64,000 nt of DNA from Brochothrix campestris FSL F6-1037 (GTDB lineage: Bacteria > Bacillota > Bacilli > Lactobacillales > Listeriaceae), in NCBI RefSeq assembly GCF_000525915.1, contig NZ_AODH01000022.1, positions 1 to 64,000 on the forward strand, read 5' to 3'. A program made the position numbers and the translations under genes. Below are positions 10,521 to 19,328 of the stretch, in pieces; within the stretch, counting starts at the first letter, position 1; each line of letters begins with the position of its first letter. Below the pieces are notes generated by a model. The model saw nothing but the letters and a program-made list of their open reading frames with translations. It was not told the origin of the DNA and did no database searches.

Positions 10521-11000
10521 ATGGTTTTTCAAATCTTTCTCAATACATTAATTGCCTTACTTTGGCAGTTTCTCCAAGCTGAATTCAATTTCAGCACTTT
10601 TTTAATCGGTTATTTAATCGGTATTATTATGCTTTTCACCATGCGTCGCTTTTTCAATGGTCGCTTTTACTTAGAACGGGTCTGGTCGGTCATTCGACTG
10701 ATTATGATGTTCTTAGGAGATGTCGTGACGAGTTCCATCACCATGTCGAAGGTCATTTTATCAAATGAAATCGATATCACGCCTGGTATTTTCAAGTACC
10801 GCACGGTGCTTGAATCGGATTGGGAGGTCATGCTACTCACGTCGCTCATCTCACTCACACCCGGAACAACCTGTATCGAAGTTGATGAAGATTCACACAC
10901 CTTTTACATTCATTGTATCGACTTAACCGACCCTGAAGAAGAACGCAGTAAAATTCGCAATGGCTTTGAACGTCACATCGTGGAGGTGTTCCGTAAATGA
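10521..11000 (+). CDS. mrpE: Na+/H+ antiporter subunit MrpE
   Basis: A 159-residue subunit with two N-terminal helices and a cytoplasmic C-terminal domain typical of MrpE (MnhE). Family segments are ISLTPGTTCIEVDEDSHTFY near residue 113 and IHCIDLTDPEE after it. AGGAGGCAATTAA precedes the ATG; the RBS lies inside the end of corrected mrpD. The stop overlaps the mrpF start by four bases (ATGA), again suggesting coupled translation. Confidence 0.93.
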   Translation: MVFQIFLNTLIALLWQFLQAEFNFSTFLIGYLIGIIMLFTMRRFFNGRFYLERVWSVIRLIMMFLGDVVTSSITMSKVILSNEIDITPGIFKYRTVLESDWEVMLLTSLISLTPGTTCIEVDEDSHTFYIHCIDLTDPEEERSKIRNGFERHIVEVFRK

Positions 11001-11287
11001 TTTTACACGTATCGATTTATATCTCATTAGTCTTATTCGGCATTTCAATTATCCTTTTCTTATACCGTGTCATCAAAGGCTTTTTCTTAGCTGATCGCGT
11101 ACTCGCACTTGATTGTATCGGCATTGCACTCGTATCGATTGCTGCGCTAATTTCAATGATGCAAAACACGCCAGTTTTTGTTGATGTGTTACTCATCATC
11201 GGCTTACTCGCCTTCATCGGTACCGTCTCATACGCCCGCTTCGAAGAGAAAGGTCAGGTGATTGTCCGTGATCGCACTAAGTCTTGA
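10997..11287 (+). CDS. mrpF: Na+/H+ antiporter subunit MrpF
   Basis: A 96-residue three-helix membrane protein of the MrpF family. The conserved middle block LADRVLALDCIGIALVSIAA (residues 30-49) is followed by two more helices and a short charged tail. Bacillus MrpF has also been linked to cholate efflux and sodium resistance. It overlaps both neighbours: mrpE by four bases and mrpG by about 20. Confidence 0.92.
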   Translation: MILHVSIYISLVLFGISIILFLYRVIKGFFLADRVLALDCIGIALVSIAALISMMQNTPVFVDVLLIIGLLAFIGTVSYARFEEKGQVIVRDRTKS

Positions 11288-11828
11288 AATTTTAATTTCA
11301 CTCCTCATCATCACGTCTTCGATTTTAAGTTTAATCGCAGCCCTAGGACTGATTCGCCTGCCTGATACGTATACGCGTGCGCATGCAGCCGGTATTGGTA
11401 ACACGCTTGGTATCACCGTGATGATGGTCGCGCTGATTATTTACTTCTCCTATTTTTCAGAAGTAAACATGTTACCGCGCATTATTTTAGCACTCCTCTT
11501 CATCTTCTTAACGGCACCGATTGCGAACCATTTAATTACTCGGTCGGCCTATCATATCGGTGTTCCTTTAACTAAGAACCATCTAATTGATGAGTTATAT
11601 CCGGTTAAAAAAGAAGAGATGCAAGCGCTCCGTGCTGAACGGTTACAACGGGAGGTTCGCGAACAAGAAGATTATTTGAAGGCGATGAAACAGGTCCATT
11701 TTGCCGACTACATGCGCGATCGTCGCTTAGAACAACATGAGCAAGAAGAAGAAGCTGCCTTCCAAACAGAACTTAAGGCGCCACTTCGACCAACTGAAGA
11801 ACTAAACGATGATGAAACAACTACTTAA
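11268..11828 (+). CDS. mrpG: Na+/H+ antiporter subunit MrpG with long charged C-terminal extension
   Basis: Last subunit of the Mrp operon. Residues 1-95 are the three-helix MrpG domain (LGLIRLPDTYTRAHAAGIGN near residue 26; LTAPIANHLITRSAYH near 82). GTG 11268 is preferred because AGGTGA lies six bases upstream; TTG 11262 is possible. After residue 105 comes a hydrophilic, Glu/Arg-rich stretch of about 80 residues (EEMQALRAERLQREVREQED) likely to be helical or coiled. The family is usually 110-130 residues, so the tail is unusual. Its role is unknown; it would face the cytoplasm if the usual topology holds. Confidence 0.9.
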   Translation: MIALSLEILISLLIITSSILSLIAALGLIRLPDTYTRAHAAGIGNTLGITVMMVALIIYFSYFSEVNMLPRIILALLFIFLTAPIANHLITRSAYHIGVPLTKNHLIDELYPVKKEEMQALRAERLQREVREQEDYLKAMKQVHFADYMRDRRLEQHEQEEEAAFQTELKAPLRPTEELNDDETTT

Positions 11829-11847
11829 TTAAAAGGAGGCCTTTTCA

Positions 11848-12327
11848 ATGGATTTTTGGAACAACATTCCGCTGATGGCGGCTTTAATTGCAATTGGGTT
11901 CGCCCAAGTGATTAAAGTTCCCATCCAAGCTTTAATGAGTCGTACAACGAATTGGTCTTTGCTAACAGCAACTGGCGGTATGCCAAGTTCTCATTCGGCT
12001 GCCGTCTGCGCCTTAATGACAACGCTAGCGATTGAACATGGTATGAATTCACCGTATTTTGCAGTTGCTGCCATTTTCGGCGTCATCGTGATGTATGATG
12101 CAATGGGCGTTCGTCGTCAAAGTGGCGAACAAGCCATTACGATTAATAAGCTCATTGCCGATTTTCAAGCGATTACCAACATCGGAAAAAATTCAACCGA
12201 AAAAGACCCTGATGAGGGTCTTAAGCGTTTGAAAGAAGTCTTAGGTCATAAACCGACTGAAGTCTTTTTCGGTATTTTAACCGGGATTGCAATTGGCTTT
12301 TTGGTTGAATATCTCTATCATTTATAA
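11848..12327 (+). CDS. yuiD: Divergent PAP2-family membrane protein, YuiD-like
   Basis: A 159-residue membrane protein of the divergent PAP2 (acid phosphatase-related) family. The block GGMPSSHSAAVCALM near residue 45 matches the phosphatase histidine motif, and MYDAMGVRRQSGEQA near 89 matches its second motif. The function of YuiD proteins is not established; a lipid-phosphate phosphatase role is inferred from fold only. A strong AAAGGAGG site precedes the ATG, 19 bases after mrpG, so it probably shares the mrp transcript. A terminator follows. Confidence 0.85.
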   Translation: MDFWNNIPLMAALIAIGFAQVIKVPIQALMSRTTNWSLLTATGGMPSSHSAAVCALMTTLAIEHGMNSPYFAVAAIFGVIVMYDAMGVRRQSGEQAITINKLIADFQAITNIGKNSTEKDPDEGLKRLKEVLGHKPTEVFFGILTGIAIGFLVEYLYHL

Positions 12328-12332
12328 GTATT

Positions 12333-12370
12333 AAAAAAGCGGTCAGGATTACTCCCGACCGCTTTTTTTT
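12333..12370 (+). terminator. Terminator between yuiD and ndh
   Basis: AAAAAGCGGTC pairs with GACCGCTTTTTT around a short loop with one bulge. It has runs of Ts or As on both flanks, so it can serve the convergent genes on both sides. Confidence 0.9.
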
Positions 12371-12377
12371 GTGTTAC

Positions 12378-13583
12378 TTATTTATAAAATTGGAATTTAC
12401 CTTTTTTAAGCATTGTTGAAACGCCACCAAGCATTGCGATTGAACGGTCATCAATTACTTTTTTAAGAACTGATGCACGGTAACCTTTAAGTGCTTTATC
12501 GCCAACAAGACCCATTGCATCGTTATCACCCAATGAACAGACAGTTCCTTTAGGTTTGTAAACGAAGTCTTTTAATGGTTGGTCGTTTAATAACGCAATA
12601 ATGTTAGCTGCTGCATAATCTGCTTGTTGAATAGCAATTTGTGCTGTTGTTGGGTATGGACGGTTGTTAGCAGTATCCATTACAGCTGAACAGTCACCAA
12701 TCATGATGATGTCTTCGTTACCAGGAACAGTTAGGTTTGCGTTAACCATTACACGGCCACGACGTTCTTCGAAACCAGAAGCGCCGACAACGCCTGAGCC
12801 ACGAACACCAGCACCCCAAATAAATGTGCCACATTTGATTTCTTTACGTTCTTCACCATCAGCATAAATAACTGAGTCAGCTGTTGCTTCTTTAATTGGG
12901 TGACCAATTTTGAATTCAACACCACGGTCTTCAAGACGAGAAATCGCATAGTTTGCTAAGTCTTTTGTAAACATTGGTAACACACTTGGTGCTGCTTCAA
13001 TACAGATGATGCGGATTTTTTCACGCGGTACATCGTATTGTTTCACTAAGTAAGGAATACGGTTAGTTAATTCACCTAAGAATTCAAAACCAGTAAAGCC
13101 TGCACCACCAACAACGATTGTTAATAATTCGTCATTTTGTGTTGTTTTCCATTGTGAAAATTTAGTTTCGATGTGCTCACGAATACGTTTTGTTGAAGGA
13201 ATATCAGCAATTGGTAATGTGTGTTCATCAACACCCGGCGTACCGAATGATTCTGATTCAAACCCTAAAGCAAAGACTAAGTAATCGTAAGAGATTAAAC
13301 CATGTTGTTCTAACTCAACTGTTTTATCCTCTTTGTTTACTTTAATAACAGCGTCTTGGATGAATTTAGTTGCACCCTTAACTTGGTCTTTAATTGGGAA
13401 ACACGCATCGTTTGCTTCAATTGTTCCAGCAGCTACTTCGTGTAACCATGTTGCTTCGTAGTGGTAATCATTTTTGTTAATGATTGTAATTTCTGCATCT
13501 GGTTTTGCTTTTTGTAAGTTACGTAATGTACGGAGACCGCCGTAACCAGCACCGAGAATGACAATTTGTTTCTTAGCCATCAT
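12378..13583 (-). CDS. ndh: Type II NADH dehydrogenase (NDH-2)
   Basis: A 401-residue FAD enzyme that oxidises NADH and reduces menaquinone at the inner face of the membrane without pumping protons. The N-terminal FAD motif VILGAGYGGLRTLRNL, the central NADH-binding motif VVGGAGFTGFEFLGEL (near 160) and the FAD-contacting MIGDCSAVMD near 295 are all present. The usual quinone-pocket residues near AQIAIQQADYAA follow. Two ATGs stand in tandem at the start, with only a weak site (GAGTGA) upstream. Together with glpD (43175-44829) it suggests electron flow to quinone in this organism. Confidence 0.93.
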   Translation of the reverse strand: MMAKKQIVILGAGYGGLRTLRNLQKAKPDAEITIINKNDYHYEATWLHEVAAGTIEANDACFPIKDQVKGATKFIQDAVIKVNKEDKTVELEQHGLISYDYLVFALGFESESFGTPGVDEHTLPIADIPSTKRIREHIETKFSQWKTTQNDELLTIVVGGAGFTGFEFLGELTNRIPYLVKQYDVPREKIRIICIEAAPSVLPMFTKDLANYAISRLEDRGVEFKIGHPIKEATADSVIYADGEERKEIKCGTFIWGAGVRGSGVVGASGFEERRGRVMVNANLTVPGNEDIIMIGDCSAVMDTANNRPYPTTAQIAIQQADYAAANIIALLNDQPLKDFVYKPKGTVCSLGDNDAMGLVGDKALKGYRASVLKKVIDDRSIAMLGGVSTMLKKGKFQFYK

Positions 13584-13829
13584 AAATCACTCATTTCATT
13601 TTTATTATATTTGTGTCCTATTCGTTCACACAAAAAACACTTTTCCATTTACAATTCTAAAGGTTTTTACATTTGTTTTCAAGCCTTTTGGTTATTTTTA
13701 TCTTTTCTCTTTCATTCCCGTAATTTCTTTCTAAACCAATTAAGTTATCCTAGCTTTTTTTTTATGGTATTATATGAAGGAAGTGATGCCGATTAGCATC
13801 ACAGTTTAATTAATGGAGGTCTTTATCAC

Positions 13830-14831
13830 GTGACTAATACAGAAGAATTATACGATATAACAATCATCGGTGGCGGACCAACAGGTCTATTTGCTACTTT
13901 TTATGCTGGCCTACGCAGTGCCAAGGTGAAAATCATTGAAACGTTACCGACTTTAGGCGGACAGCTTTCAATGTTATACCCTGAAAAACGCATTTATGAT
14001 GTGGCCGGTTTTCCAAACATTAAAGCGCAAGATTTAGTTGACCGCCTCGTTGAGCAAGCAGCTACGTTTAACCCTACGATTTGTTTGGAAGAAGAAGTAC
14101 TTGAGCTCAATCAACAAGCTGATGAGACCATCGAACTTGTAACGAACAAAGGTCGACACCGCTCAAAAACGGTCATTATTACAGCCGGTAACGGTGCTTT
14201 TGAACCTCGTCGACTCGACATCACTAATGCCAGTGCACTTGAAGGCTCACAGGTACATTATTACATTAAGGACATGAATCATTTTGCCGATAAAAACGTC
14301 GCCATTTGTGGTGGTGGCGATTCAGCCGTCGATTGGGCTCTAATGCTCGAACCGATTGCTAAATCAGTTAGCCTGATTCATCGTCGCGACGCCTTCCGTG
14401 CACATGAGAGCAGCGTGCAACAATTACAGGATTCATCGGTAACTTTGATGACACCTTATGTCCCGGTAACTTTAACGACCGATGATGACGGCAATTTAAC
14501 ACACGTTGGTTTAAAGAAAATGAAAACAGCTGAAGAAAGCAGCGTAGCGATTGATCACTTTATCGTCAACTATGGTTTTATTTCAACGTTAGGTCCCATT
14601 AAAACGTGGGAACTCGAGTTACAAAAAAACGCATTAGTGGTCAACTCTAAAATGGAAACAAACCGCCCGGGTATCTATGCCGCCGGTGATGTGTGTACCT
14701 ATCCTGGTAAAGTCGCCTTGATTGCAACAGGACTTGGCGAAGCACCTACCGCGGTCAACAATGCAATGAACTACATCAACCCCAAAACCCGCGTACAACC
14801 GATGCACTCAACCAGTATGTTCGGTCAATAA
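13830..14831 (+). CDS. Ferredoxin/flavodoxin--NADP+ reductase, YumC type
   Basis: A 333-residue thioredoxin-reductase-like flavoprotein without the CxxC pair, which is the mark of YumC-type ferredoxin-NADP reductases. FAD motif [18 protein letters not shown] near residue 11, NADPH motif [15 protein letters not shown] near 155 and C-terminal [20 protein letters not shown] near 287 are visible. The C-terminal extension past 300 ([15 protein letters not shown]) covers the flavin in known family members. The start is GTG with TGGAGGT ten bases upstream. Its neighbourhood with mrp, yuiD and ndh is close to the B. subtilis order. Confidence 0.9.
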   Translation: MTNTEELYDITIIGGGPTGLFATFYAGLRSAKVKIIETLPTLGGQLSMLYPEKRIYDVAGFPNIKAQDLVDRLVEQAATFNPTICLEEEVLELNQQADETIELVTNKGRHRSKTVIITAGNGAFEPRRLDITNASALEGSQVHYYIKDMNHFADKNVAICGGGDSAVDWALMLEPIAKSVSLIHRRDAFRAHESSVQQLQDSSVTLMTPYVPVTLTTDDDGNLTHVGLKKMKTAEESSVAIDHFIVNYGFISTLGPIKTWELELQKNALVVNSKMETNRPGIYAAGDVCTYPGKVALIATGLGEAPTAVNNAMNYINPKTRVQPMHSTSMFGQ

Positions 14832-14896
14832 AAGCACACGACAGGCCGTTAAAGTCGTACAGCTTGGAGGCAGGCGACTGGCGAAAGGTGCTAGTA

Positions 14897-14945
14897 AAAA
14901 AGAGGATTGCTCACAGCCAATTTGGCCCGAGCAACCCTCTTTTTA
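14897..14945 (+). terminator. Bidirectional terminator after the reductase gene
   Basis: AGAGGATTGCTC (14901-14912) pairs with GAGCAACCCTCT (14929-14940) with one mismatch. Ts follow on the plus strand and AAAAAA precedes, so it also serves the minus-strand gene that ends at 14951. The 65 bases between the reductase stop and this hairpin show nothing I recognise. Confidence 0.88.
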
Positions 14946-14950
14946 TATGG

Positions 14951-15091
14951 TTACGCATAAAATTTCCAGAGTACGAAAAAGCCTGCACCGATAAGGAACC
15001 ACATTACTGCCCAATCGACATTGCGTTTAAACAGCTGAATAACAGCTAAGGCGAGCATAAAGATCATCGCCACTTGTACGAGTAAGGTCAT
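14951..15091 (-). CDS. Small hydrophobic membrane protein, 46 residues
   Basis: A short reading frame with a textbook ribosome site, GGAGGAAGAACAATG. The product starts MTLLVQVAMIFMLALAVIQL, then a short basic loop (FKRNVDW), then a second hydrophobic segment WFLIGAGFFVLWKFYA. Two membrane helices in a hairpin are therefore likely. It lies 35 bases after the amino-acid permease gene on the same strand, so the two are probably cotranscribed and end at the shared terminator. I do not recognise a family. It could be an accessory subunit of the permease, but that is inference from position. Confidence 0.7.
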   Translation of the reverse strand: MTLLVQVAMIFMLALAVIQLFKRNVDWAVMWFLIGAGFFVLWKFYA

Positions 15092-15126
15092 TGTTCTTCC
15101 TCCTTTATTTCACGCTTGCTAATCGT

Positions 15127-16473
15127 TTATTTTTGTTTGTATTTATCATGAATTTGAGCGGCAATTATTAGTACAACCATAATCGTGACACAGACTGTTG
15201 AACCGACGATATTTGCCTTATTAAAGACTGATGAAATGAAGATAACACTGAAACACACAATCGCAAAGATGGTTGTATATGGGAATAACCATACTTTGAA
15301 ACTTGGCGTTAAATTGCTACGTTTGCGTAAAATGATTTGCGAGACACAGATAGCTAACCAAACAATCATAATCGTGAATCCCGGAATTTGCATCAATAAG
15401 TTCAAGGCACGACTCTCTGTTAAAAAGGCGATTAAAACGCCTAAGAAAATAAAGACGGCTGTGATGAGGATGGCACGACGGGGCACACCATTCTTCGATA
15501 ATTCCCCAAACTTACGTGGTGCTTCACCACTTAACGACATTGCATGCAAGGTACGGCTTGTGGCATAGATTCCTGAGTTTGCTGCCGATAAAACAGCTGT
15601 TAACAAAACAAAGTTCATAATGTCTGCTGCTGCGGGAATATTTAACATGTCGAATACTTGTACAAATGGGCTTACCTCACCTGTTACTGAGCTCCAAGGA
15701 ATTAATGCACAAATTACAATAATTGGAAAAATGTAAAAGGTGATGACACGAAAAACTGTTCCTCGGATAACGCGTGGCAAGATTTTTTCAACATCCTTCG
15801 TCTCCGTGACAGCTACACCAACTAATTCTGCTCCACCGTATGAGAATACAACCACTAAGAAAGCTGAGGCAATCCCACCTAAACCAAACGGCATAAAACC
15901 ACCATTACTCGTTAAGTTTTCGACCGGGTTGGCTGCTGAACTCGGGATAATTCCGAAAATTAGACAGGCGCCTAAAATAATAAATAATGTCAGAGTCGTA
16001 ATTTTAATGCCCGCAAACCAAAATTCAAGTTCACCATAATTTTTTACCTGTGATAAGTTAATCGCAATAATTAACACGCCACAAATGAGCGATAAAATCC
16101 ATAATGGCAGGTCGAACCAATATTGTAAAAATGAGCCCGCTGCTACAATTTCAACGGTTGTTACAACAACCCAATTAATCCAATACAACCAACCGGTTAC
16201 AAATGCCGAGCGTGATCCCATTGCCTTATGTATTAACATTTGCACGTTATGTTTGGGATGTGTTAAAGCCATTTCGGCTAAAGCCGTCATTACAATTAGA
16301 AGTAATAAGCCCCCTGCTAAATAGGCAAAAACAACGGATGGGCCAGCTTGTTGCAATGTTTCAGCACTACCTTTAAAAATACCCGTACCAATCATACCCG
16401 CTAAGGCGATAAATTGGACATGTCTACCCGTTAGGCCTTGTTTTAATTCTGTTTGCTTTGTTTCACTTGCCAT
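15127..16473 (-). CDS. Amino-acid permease, APC superfamily (AAT type)
   Basis: A 448-residue, twelve-helix transporter. The first helix has the APC hallmark LTGRHVQFIALAGMIGTGIF, with the substrate- and backbone-binding Gly-rich GMIGTGIF. SYGGAELVGVAVTETKDVEK near residue 210 and ANSGIYATSRTLHAMSLSG near 305 are further family blocks. The product imports amino acids with protons; the substrate cannot be assigned by eye. An AGGAGGAAATTAAGACATG start is clear. I looked for a T-box or riboswitch in the 220 bases upstream and saw none. Confidence 0.9.
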   Translation of the reverse strand: MASETKQTELKQGLTGRHVQFIALAGMIGTGIFKGSAETLQQAGPSVVFAYLAGGLLLLIVMTALAEMALTHPKHNVQMLIHKAMGSRSAFVTGWLYWINWVVVTTVEIVAAGSFLQYWFDLPLWILSLICGVLIIAINLSQVKNYGELEFWFAGIKITTLTLFIILGACLIFGIIPSSAANPVENLTSNGGFMPFGLGGIASAFLVVVFSYGGAELVGVAVTETKDVEKILPRVIRGTVFRVITFYIFPIIVICALIPWSSVTGEVSPFVQVFDMLNIPAAADIMNFVLLTAVLSAANSGIYATSRTLHAMSLSGEAPRKFGELSKNGVPRRAILITAVFIFLGVLIAFLTESRALNLLMQIPGFTIMIVWLAICVSQIILRKRSNLTPSFKVWLFPYTTIFAIVCFSVIFISSVFNKANIVGSTVCVTIMVVLIIAAQIHDKYKQK

Positions 16474-16700
16474 GTCTTAATTTCCTCCTAATTGATTACA
16501 TCATTGAGTTTTTATTAAGTCTAATACATTTTTCAGAAAATTACTACATTTTTAATGTAATTACCTAGTGCTTTTTTCTTTTATCACTTTAGCCCTCCCT
16601 TTATTCATGACTTTTATAGTCCTTCACTTTTTTAAAAGCAAGCAACTATGGTATATTATATTCATAATTACTTTTCATAAAACATTTGGAGGTCGAAATT

Positions 16701-17921
16701 ATGGAGCCGAAAGCTCTACAGCACAACTTTGAATTAAAGCTCGTCGAAAAAACGGACGTGACACAATTCAATGAATTATTACGTTATGTATTCCAAGTTA
16801 CAACGGACGATTTACACACTTTTGGGTGGGAAGAAGAAGAAATTCGGCAGGCGAAGCTCCCTGTGCTTGAACAAGCTGATGTTATTGGCTGGTATGATCA
16901 AACGAAGCTCATCTCACAAATTGCGATTTATCCGTTCACCGTCAACATTTTTGGGCAGCAGTATGCCATGGGTGGCATTACCGGTGTGGGAACTTATCCT
17001 GAGTATGCTCGAATGGGCTTAATGCATGATTTAATGATTAGTGCACTACAAAAAATGCGTGAAAATAAACAATTCATCTCGTATCTCTATCCGTATTCGA
17101 TTCCCTTCTACCGTCGTAAAGGCTGGGAAATCATTAGTGATAAAATGACCTTTAAGGTCAAAGATACACAGTTACCAAAAACAAAAGATGTGTTAGGCAT
17201 GGTTGAACGCACTGACTGTGATGACCCCCTTATTTTTACAATTTACGATAATTTCGCCGCTCAACAACACGGCAGCATGATTCGCACCCAACTTGCATGG
17301 GATGAATACTGGCGCTGGGAGTCAGATGAAATGATGGCCGCAGTTTATCGCGATACGACGGGAACACCTACTGGTTTCTTGTTTTATCGCTTGGCAGATG
17401 AGGTCTTTTATTTGAAAGAAATGGTCTTTTTAAACGAAGAAGCCCGCAGTGGTCTTTGGAACTTTATTTCAGCCCATTTTTCGATGGTCAATGAGGTACA
17501 AGGTTCAACCTATACCGATGAAGCACTCGCCTTCTTGCTCGATGATAGTGAGATTAAAGAGACAATCACACCTTATTACATGGGACGAATTGTCGATTTA
17601 TTACCGTTCTTGCAGCAGTTTCCATTTAAAACGTTGTCAAAAGTGAATGGCTCTTGGTGCTTTGCAGTAGAAGACCCACTGGCCGAGTGGAATCGCCAAA
17701 CGTATGAATTAAGTTTGCTTAACGGTACAGTCACTGTATATGTTAGCACCAAACAACCGACAACGACCGTCACAATCCAAACGTTGACAACGATGTTTTT
17801 AGGCTACAAACGACCGACGTATTTAAAGAAAATCGGTCGCTTGAATGCAACGTCTGCTGAAGTACAATTGCTTGAAAGTATTATTCCCGCAGATGTTCCC
17901 TATTTTTCTGATTATTTTTAA
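16701..17921 (+). CDS. GNAT acetyltransferase of the Eis family with sterol-carrier-like C-terminus
   Basis: About 406 residues, the length of Eis-type proteins: two GNAT domains followed by a sterol-carrier-like domain. The acetyl-CoA loop is in GVGTYPEYARMGLMHDLM near residue 95. YLYPYSIPFYRRKGWE near 125 is the usual end of the first GNAT half. The protein ends in ...DYF; in Eis enzymes the free C-terminal carboxylate takes part in catalysis. Mycobacterial Eis acetylates lysines and aminoglycosides; targets here are unknown. The ATG at 16701 follows TTTGGAGGTC; an in-frame TTG 15 bases upstream lies inside that site and is not used. Confidence 0.85.
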   Translation: MEPKALQHNFELKLVEKTDVTQFNELLRYVFQVTTDDLHTFGWEEEEIRQAKLPVLEQADVIGWYDQTKLISQIAIYPFTVNIFGQQYAMGGITGVGTYPEYARMGLMHDLMISALQKMRENKQFISYLYPYSIPFYRRKGWEIISDKMTFKVKDTQLPKTKDVLGMVERTDCDDPLIFTIYDNFAAQQHGSMIRTQLAWDEYWRWESDEMMAAVYRDTTGTPTGFLFYRLADEVFYLKEMVFLNEEARSGLWNFISAHFSMVNEVQGSTYTDEALAFLLDDSEIKETITPYYMGRIVDLLPFLQQFPFKTLSKVNGSWCFAVEDPLAEWNRQTYELSLLNGTVTVYVSTKQPTTTVTIQTLTTMFLGYKRPTYLKKIGRLNATSAEVQLLESIIPADVPYFSDYF

Positions 17922-17930
17922 ATACTATCC

Positions 17931-17985
17931 AAAAAAAGCTCATGCTCTATCGTTGATTAGCGATAGCACATGAGCTTTTTTTAAA
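17931..17985 (+). terminator. Bidirectional terminator between eis-like gene and GNAT gene
   Basis: AAAAAGCTCATG and TCTATCG pair with CGATAG and CATGAGCTTTTT around the loop TTGATTA, with T/A runs on both sides. The stop codon of the minus-strand GNAT gene overlaps the right-hand T run. Confidence 0.92.
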
Positions 17986-18466
17986 GAACCATTTGATAGA
18001 AATCAACATCGAGCCAACGGTCAAACTTAAAACCGACTTCTTTCATACGGCCACTAAACGTAAAACCAAGCTTCTTATGGAGGTGAATACTTGCACTATT
18101 CTCACTATCAATCCCTGCAAGCATCACATGATAGCCTTCTTGTTTAGCGATTGCTATTAAGTGTTGCATTAAAGCAGTCGCAATCCCTCTCCCCGCAGAG
18201 GTCGGATTCACATAGATGGAATGTTCAATCGTTTGTCGATAGCCCGGATACGCCCGAAAGGAGCCATAGGTTGCATAACCGACAACTGTTTCATCGATTT
18301 CATACACAAACAGGGGCCAGCCTTCCTGTGCTTGTCGCGCTATCCAGGCTCTCCGGTCAGCCACTGTCACAGGATCATTTTTGTAAATCGCTGTCGTCTT
18401 TAAGATTGCCTCGTTATAAATGGCCGTTATTGCTGCTGCATCTTTCGCTTGAGCGATTCGAATCAT
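17981..18466 (-). CDS. GNAT N-acetyltransferase, phosphinothricin/methionine-sulfoximine type
   Basis: A 161-residue single-domain acetyltransferase. The order of blocks is that of the Pat/YncA group: AIYNEAIL, then PLFVYEIDETVVGYATYGSF, EHSIYVNPTSAGRGIATALM (acetyl-CoA loop, near 85) and SIHLHKKLGFTFSGRMKEVG, ending with the typical WLDVDFYQ. The group acetylates amino-acid analogues; the natural substrate is uncertain. GGGGGAG lies seven bases before the ATG, and the gene starts 13 bases after aroD, so they form an operon. Confidence 0.87.
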   Translation of the reverse strand: MIRIAQAKDAAAITAIYNEAILKTTAIYKNDPVTVADRRAWIARQAQEGWPLFVYEIDETVVGYATYGSFRAYPGYRQTIEHSIYVNPTSAGRGIATALMQHLIAIAKQEGYHVMLAGIDSENSASIHLHKKLGFTFSGRMKEVGFKFDRWLDVDFYQMVL

Positions 18467-18479
18467 CTGTCTCTCCCCC

Positions 18480-19226
18480 TCAGTACATTTGGCGTGCCAG
18501 TTGTTCGATTTCTAACTGTCCTGGTGCGCTTGTTGCTTCCAAGGCACCAAAGGTCATCACTGAGCCACTAAACGAACCAATTAAACGACTGACTTGTCCT
18601 AACGCGCCCATTGAGATTGTAATCACAGGCACGCGTTGGCACGCATAACGTTGACTCGCTTCAATCAAACGTAGCACGTCTAATTTTGAATGGGGCATCA
18701 CTGCTAATTTAGTAATATCAGCCTCTGCATCAGCTCCTGCTTCTAACAGGTTAACCATTGTTTGAACCGGTGGTGTCCGTTCAAAATTATGATGAGAGAC
18801 AATCACTTTCGTCCCTTGTTGGCGAATTCGGGAGCATAGCCCCGGTGCTAGTTGTGGCAGAAGAGCTAACTCAATATCGATTGCTGCAAAACTACCAGTG
18901 GCACTCGCCCACTGCAAGAGTTCCTCATAAGTAACCGTCGAAAGCGTTGCTTGACCACCTTCAGCACGCGTTCGACACGTGAAAATAAGCGGTGTTGTCC
19001 CGATTGCTGCTTTAATGATAGTAAGAACCTCTTGGCGTAACGGCTCATTTGACCATTCAACAAAACAATCAACCCGCCATTCTAGAACATCAACAAAGGC
19101 TTTTTTCTGCTTAAACAGCTTTAATTCAGCGGCAATAGCTGCCGTCGTTGCCCCACTTAAAGAAACACAACGCCGCGGTGTTCCTTCCTTTATACTGACC
19201 TGACCTAACATTAACTGCTCGCCCAT
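18480..19226 (-). CDS. aroD: 3-Dehydroquinate dehydratase, type I
   Basis: A 248-residue class I enzyme that dehydrates 3-dehydroquinate to 3-dehydroshikimate in aromatic amino-acid synthesis. VEWRVDCF carries the conserved Glu-Arg, VIVSHHNFERTP the catalytic histidine and ITKLAVMPHSKLDVLRL the Schiff-base lysine. The rest of the shikimate pathway is not in this window. The start ATG follows GGGG by about eight bases; a second ATG seven codons in is an alternative. It is transcribed away from hflX across the terminator at 19305-19326, so it probably has its own promoter. Confidence 0.93.
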   Translation of the reverse strand: MGEQLMLGQVSIKEGTPRRCVSLSGATTAAIAAELKLFKQKKAFVDVLEWRVDCFVEWSNEPLRQEVLTIIKAAIGTTPLIFTCRTRAEGGQATLSTVTYEELLQWASATGSFAAIDIELALLPQLAPGLCSRIRQQGTKVIVSHHNFERTPPVQTMVNLLEAGADAEADITKLAVMPHSKLDVLRLIEASQRYACQRVPVITISMGALGQVSRLIGSFSGSVMTFGALEATSAPGQLEIEQLARQMY

Positions 19227-19298
19227 CGTTCACACGCCCCTATCTGTTATTTCTTCTCATTTTACACGTTTACGTTCTATTTGAATAGATTAACGCCA

Positions 19299-19326
19299 CA
19301 AAAAAGCGGAGGCAACTGCCTCCGCT
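19299..19326 (-). terminator. Terminator of hflX
   Basis: AGCGGAGGC (19305-19313), loop AACT and GCCTCCGCT (19318-19326) form a perfect 9-bp stem with a T run on the minus side. The repeat element 19329-19495 separates it from the hflX stop codon. Confidence 0.93.
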
Positions 19327-19328
19327 CC

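Noticed and set aside
14864-15049. 61-residue plus-strand reading frame after the reductase gene
   Set aside because: It runs through the bidirectional terminator and opposite the better-supported 46-residue minus-strand gene, and its product has no plausible composition.
16474-16700. T-box or amino-acid riboswitch before the permease gene
   Set aside because: No T-box core sequence, specifier stem or terminator/antiterminator pair can be seen in the leader.
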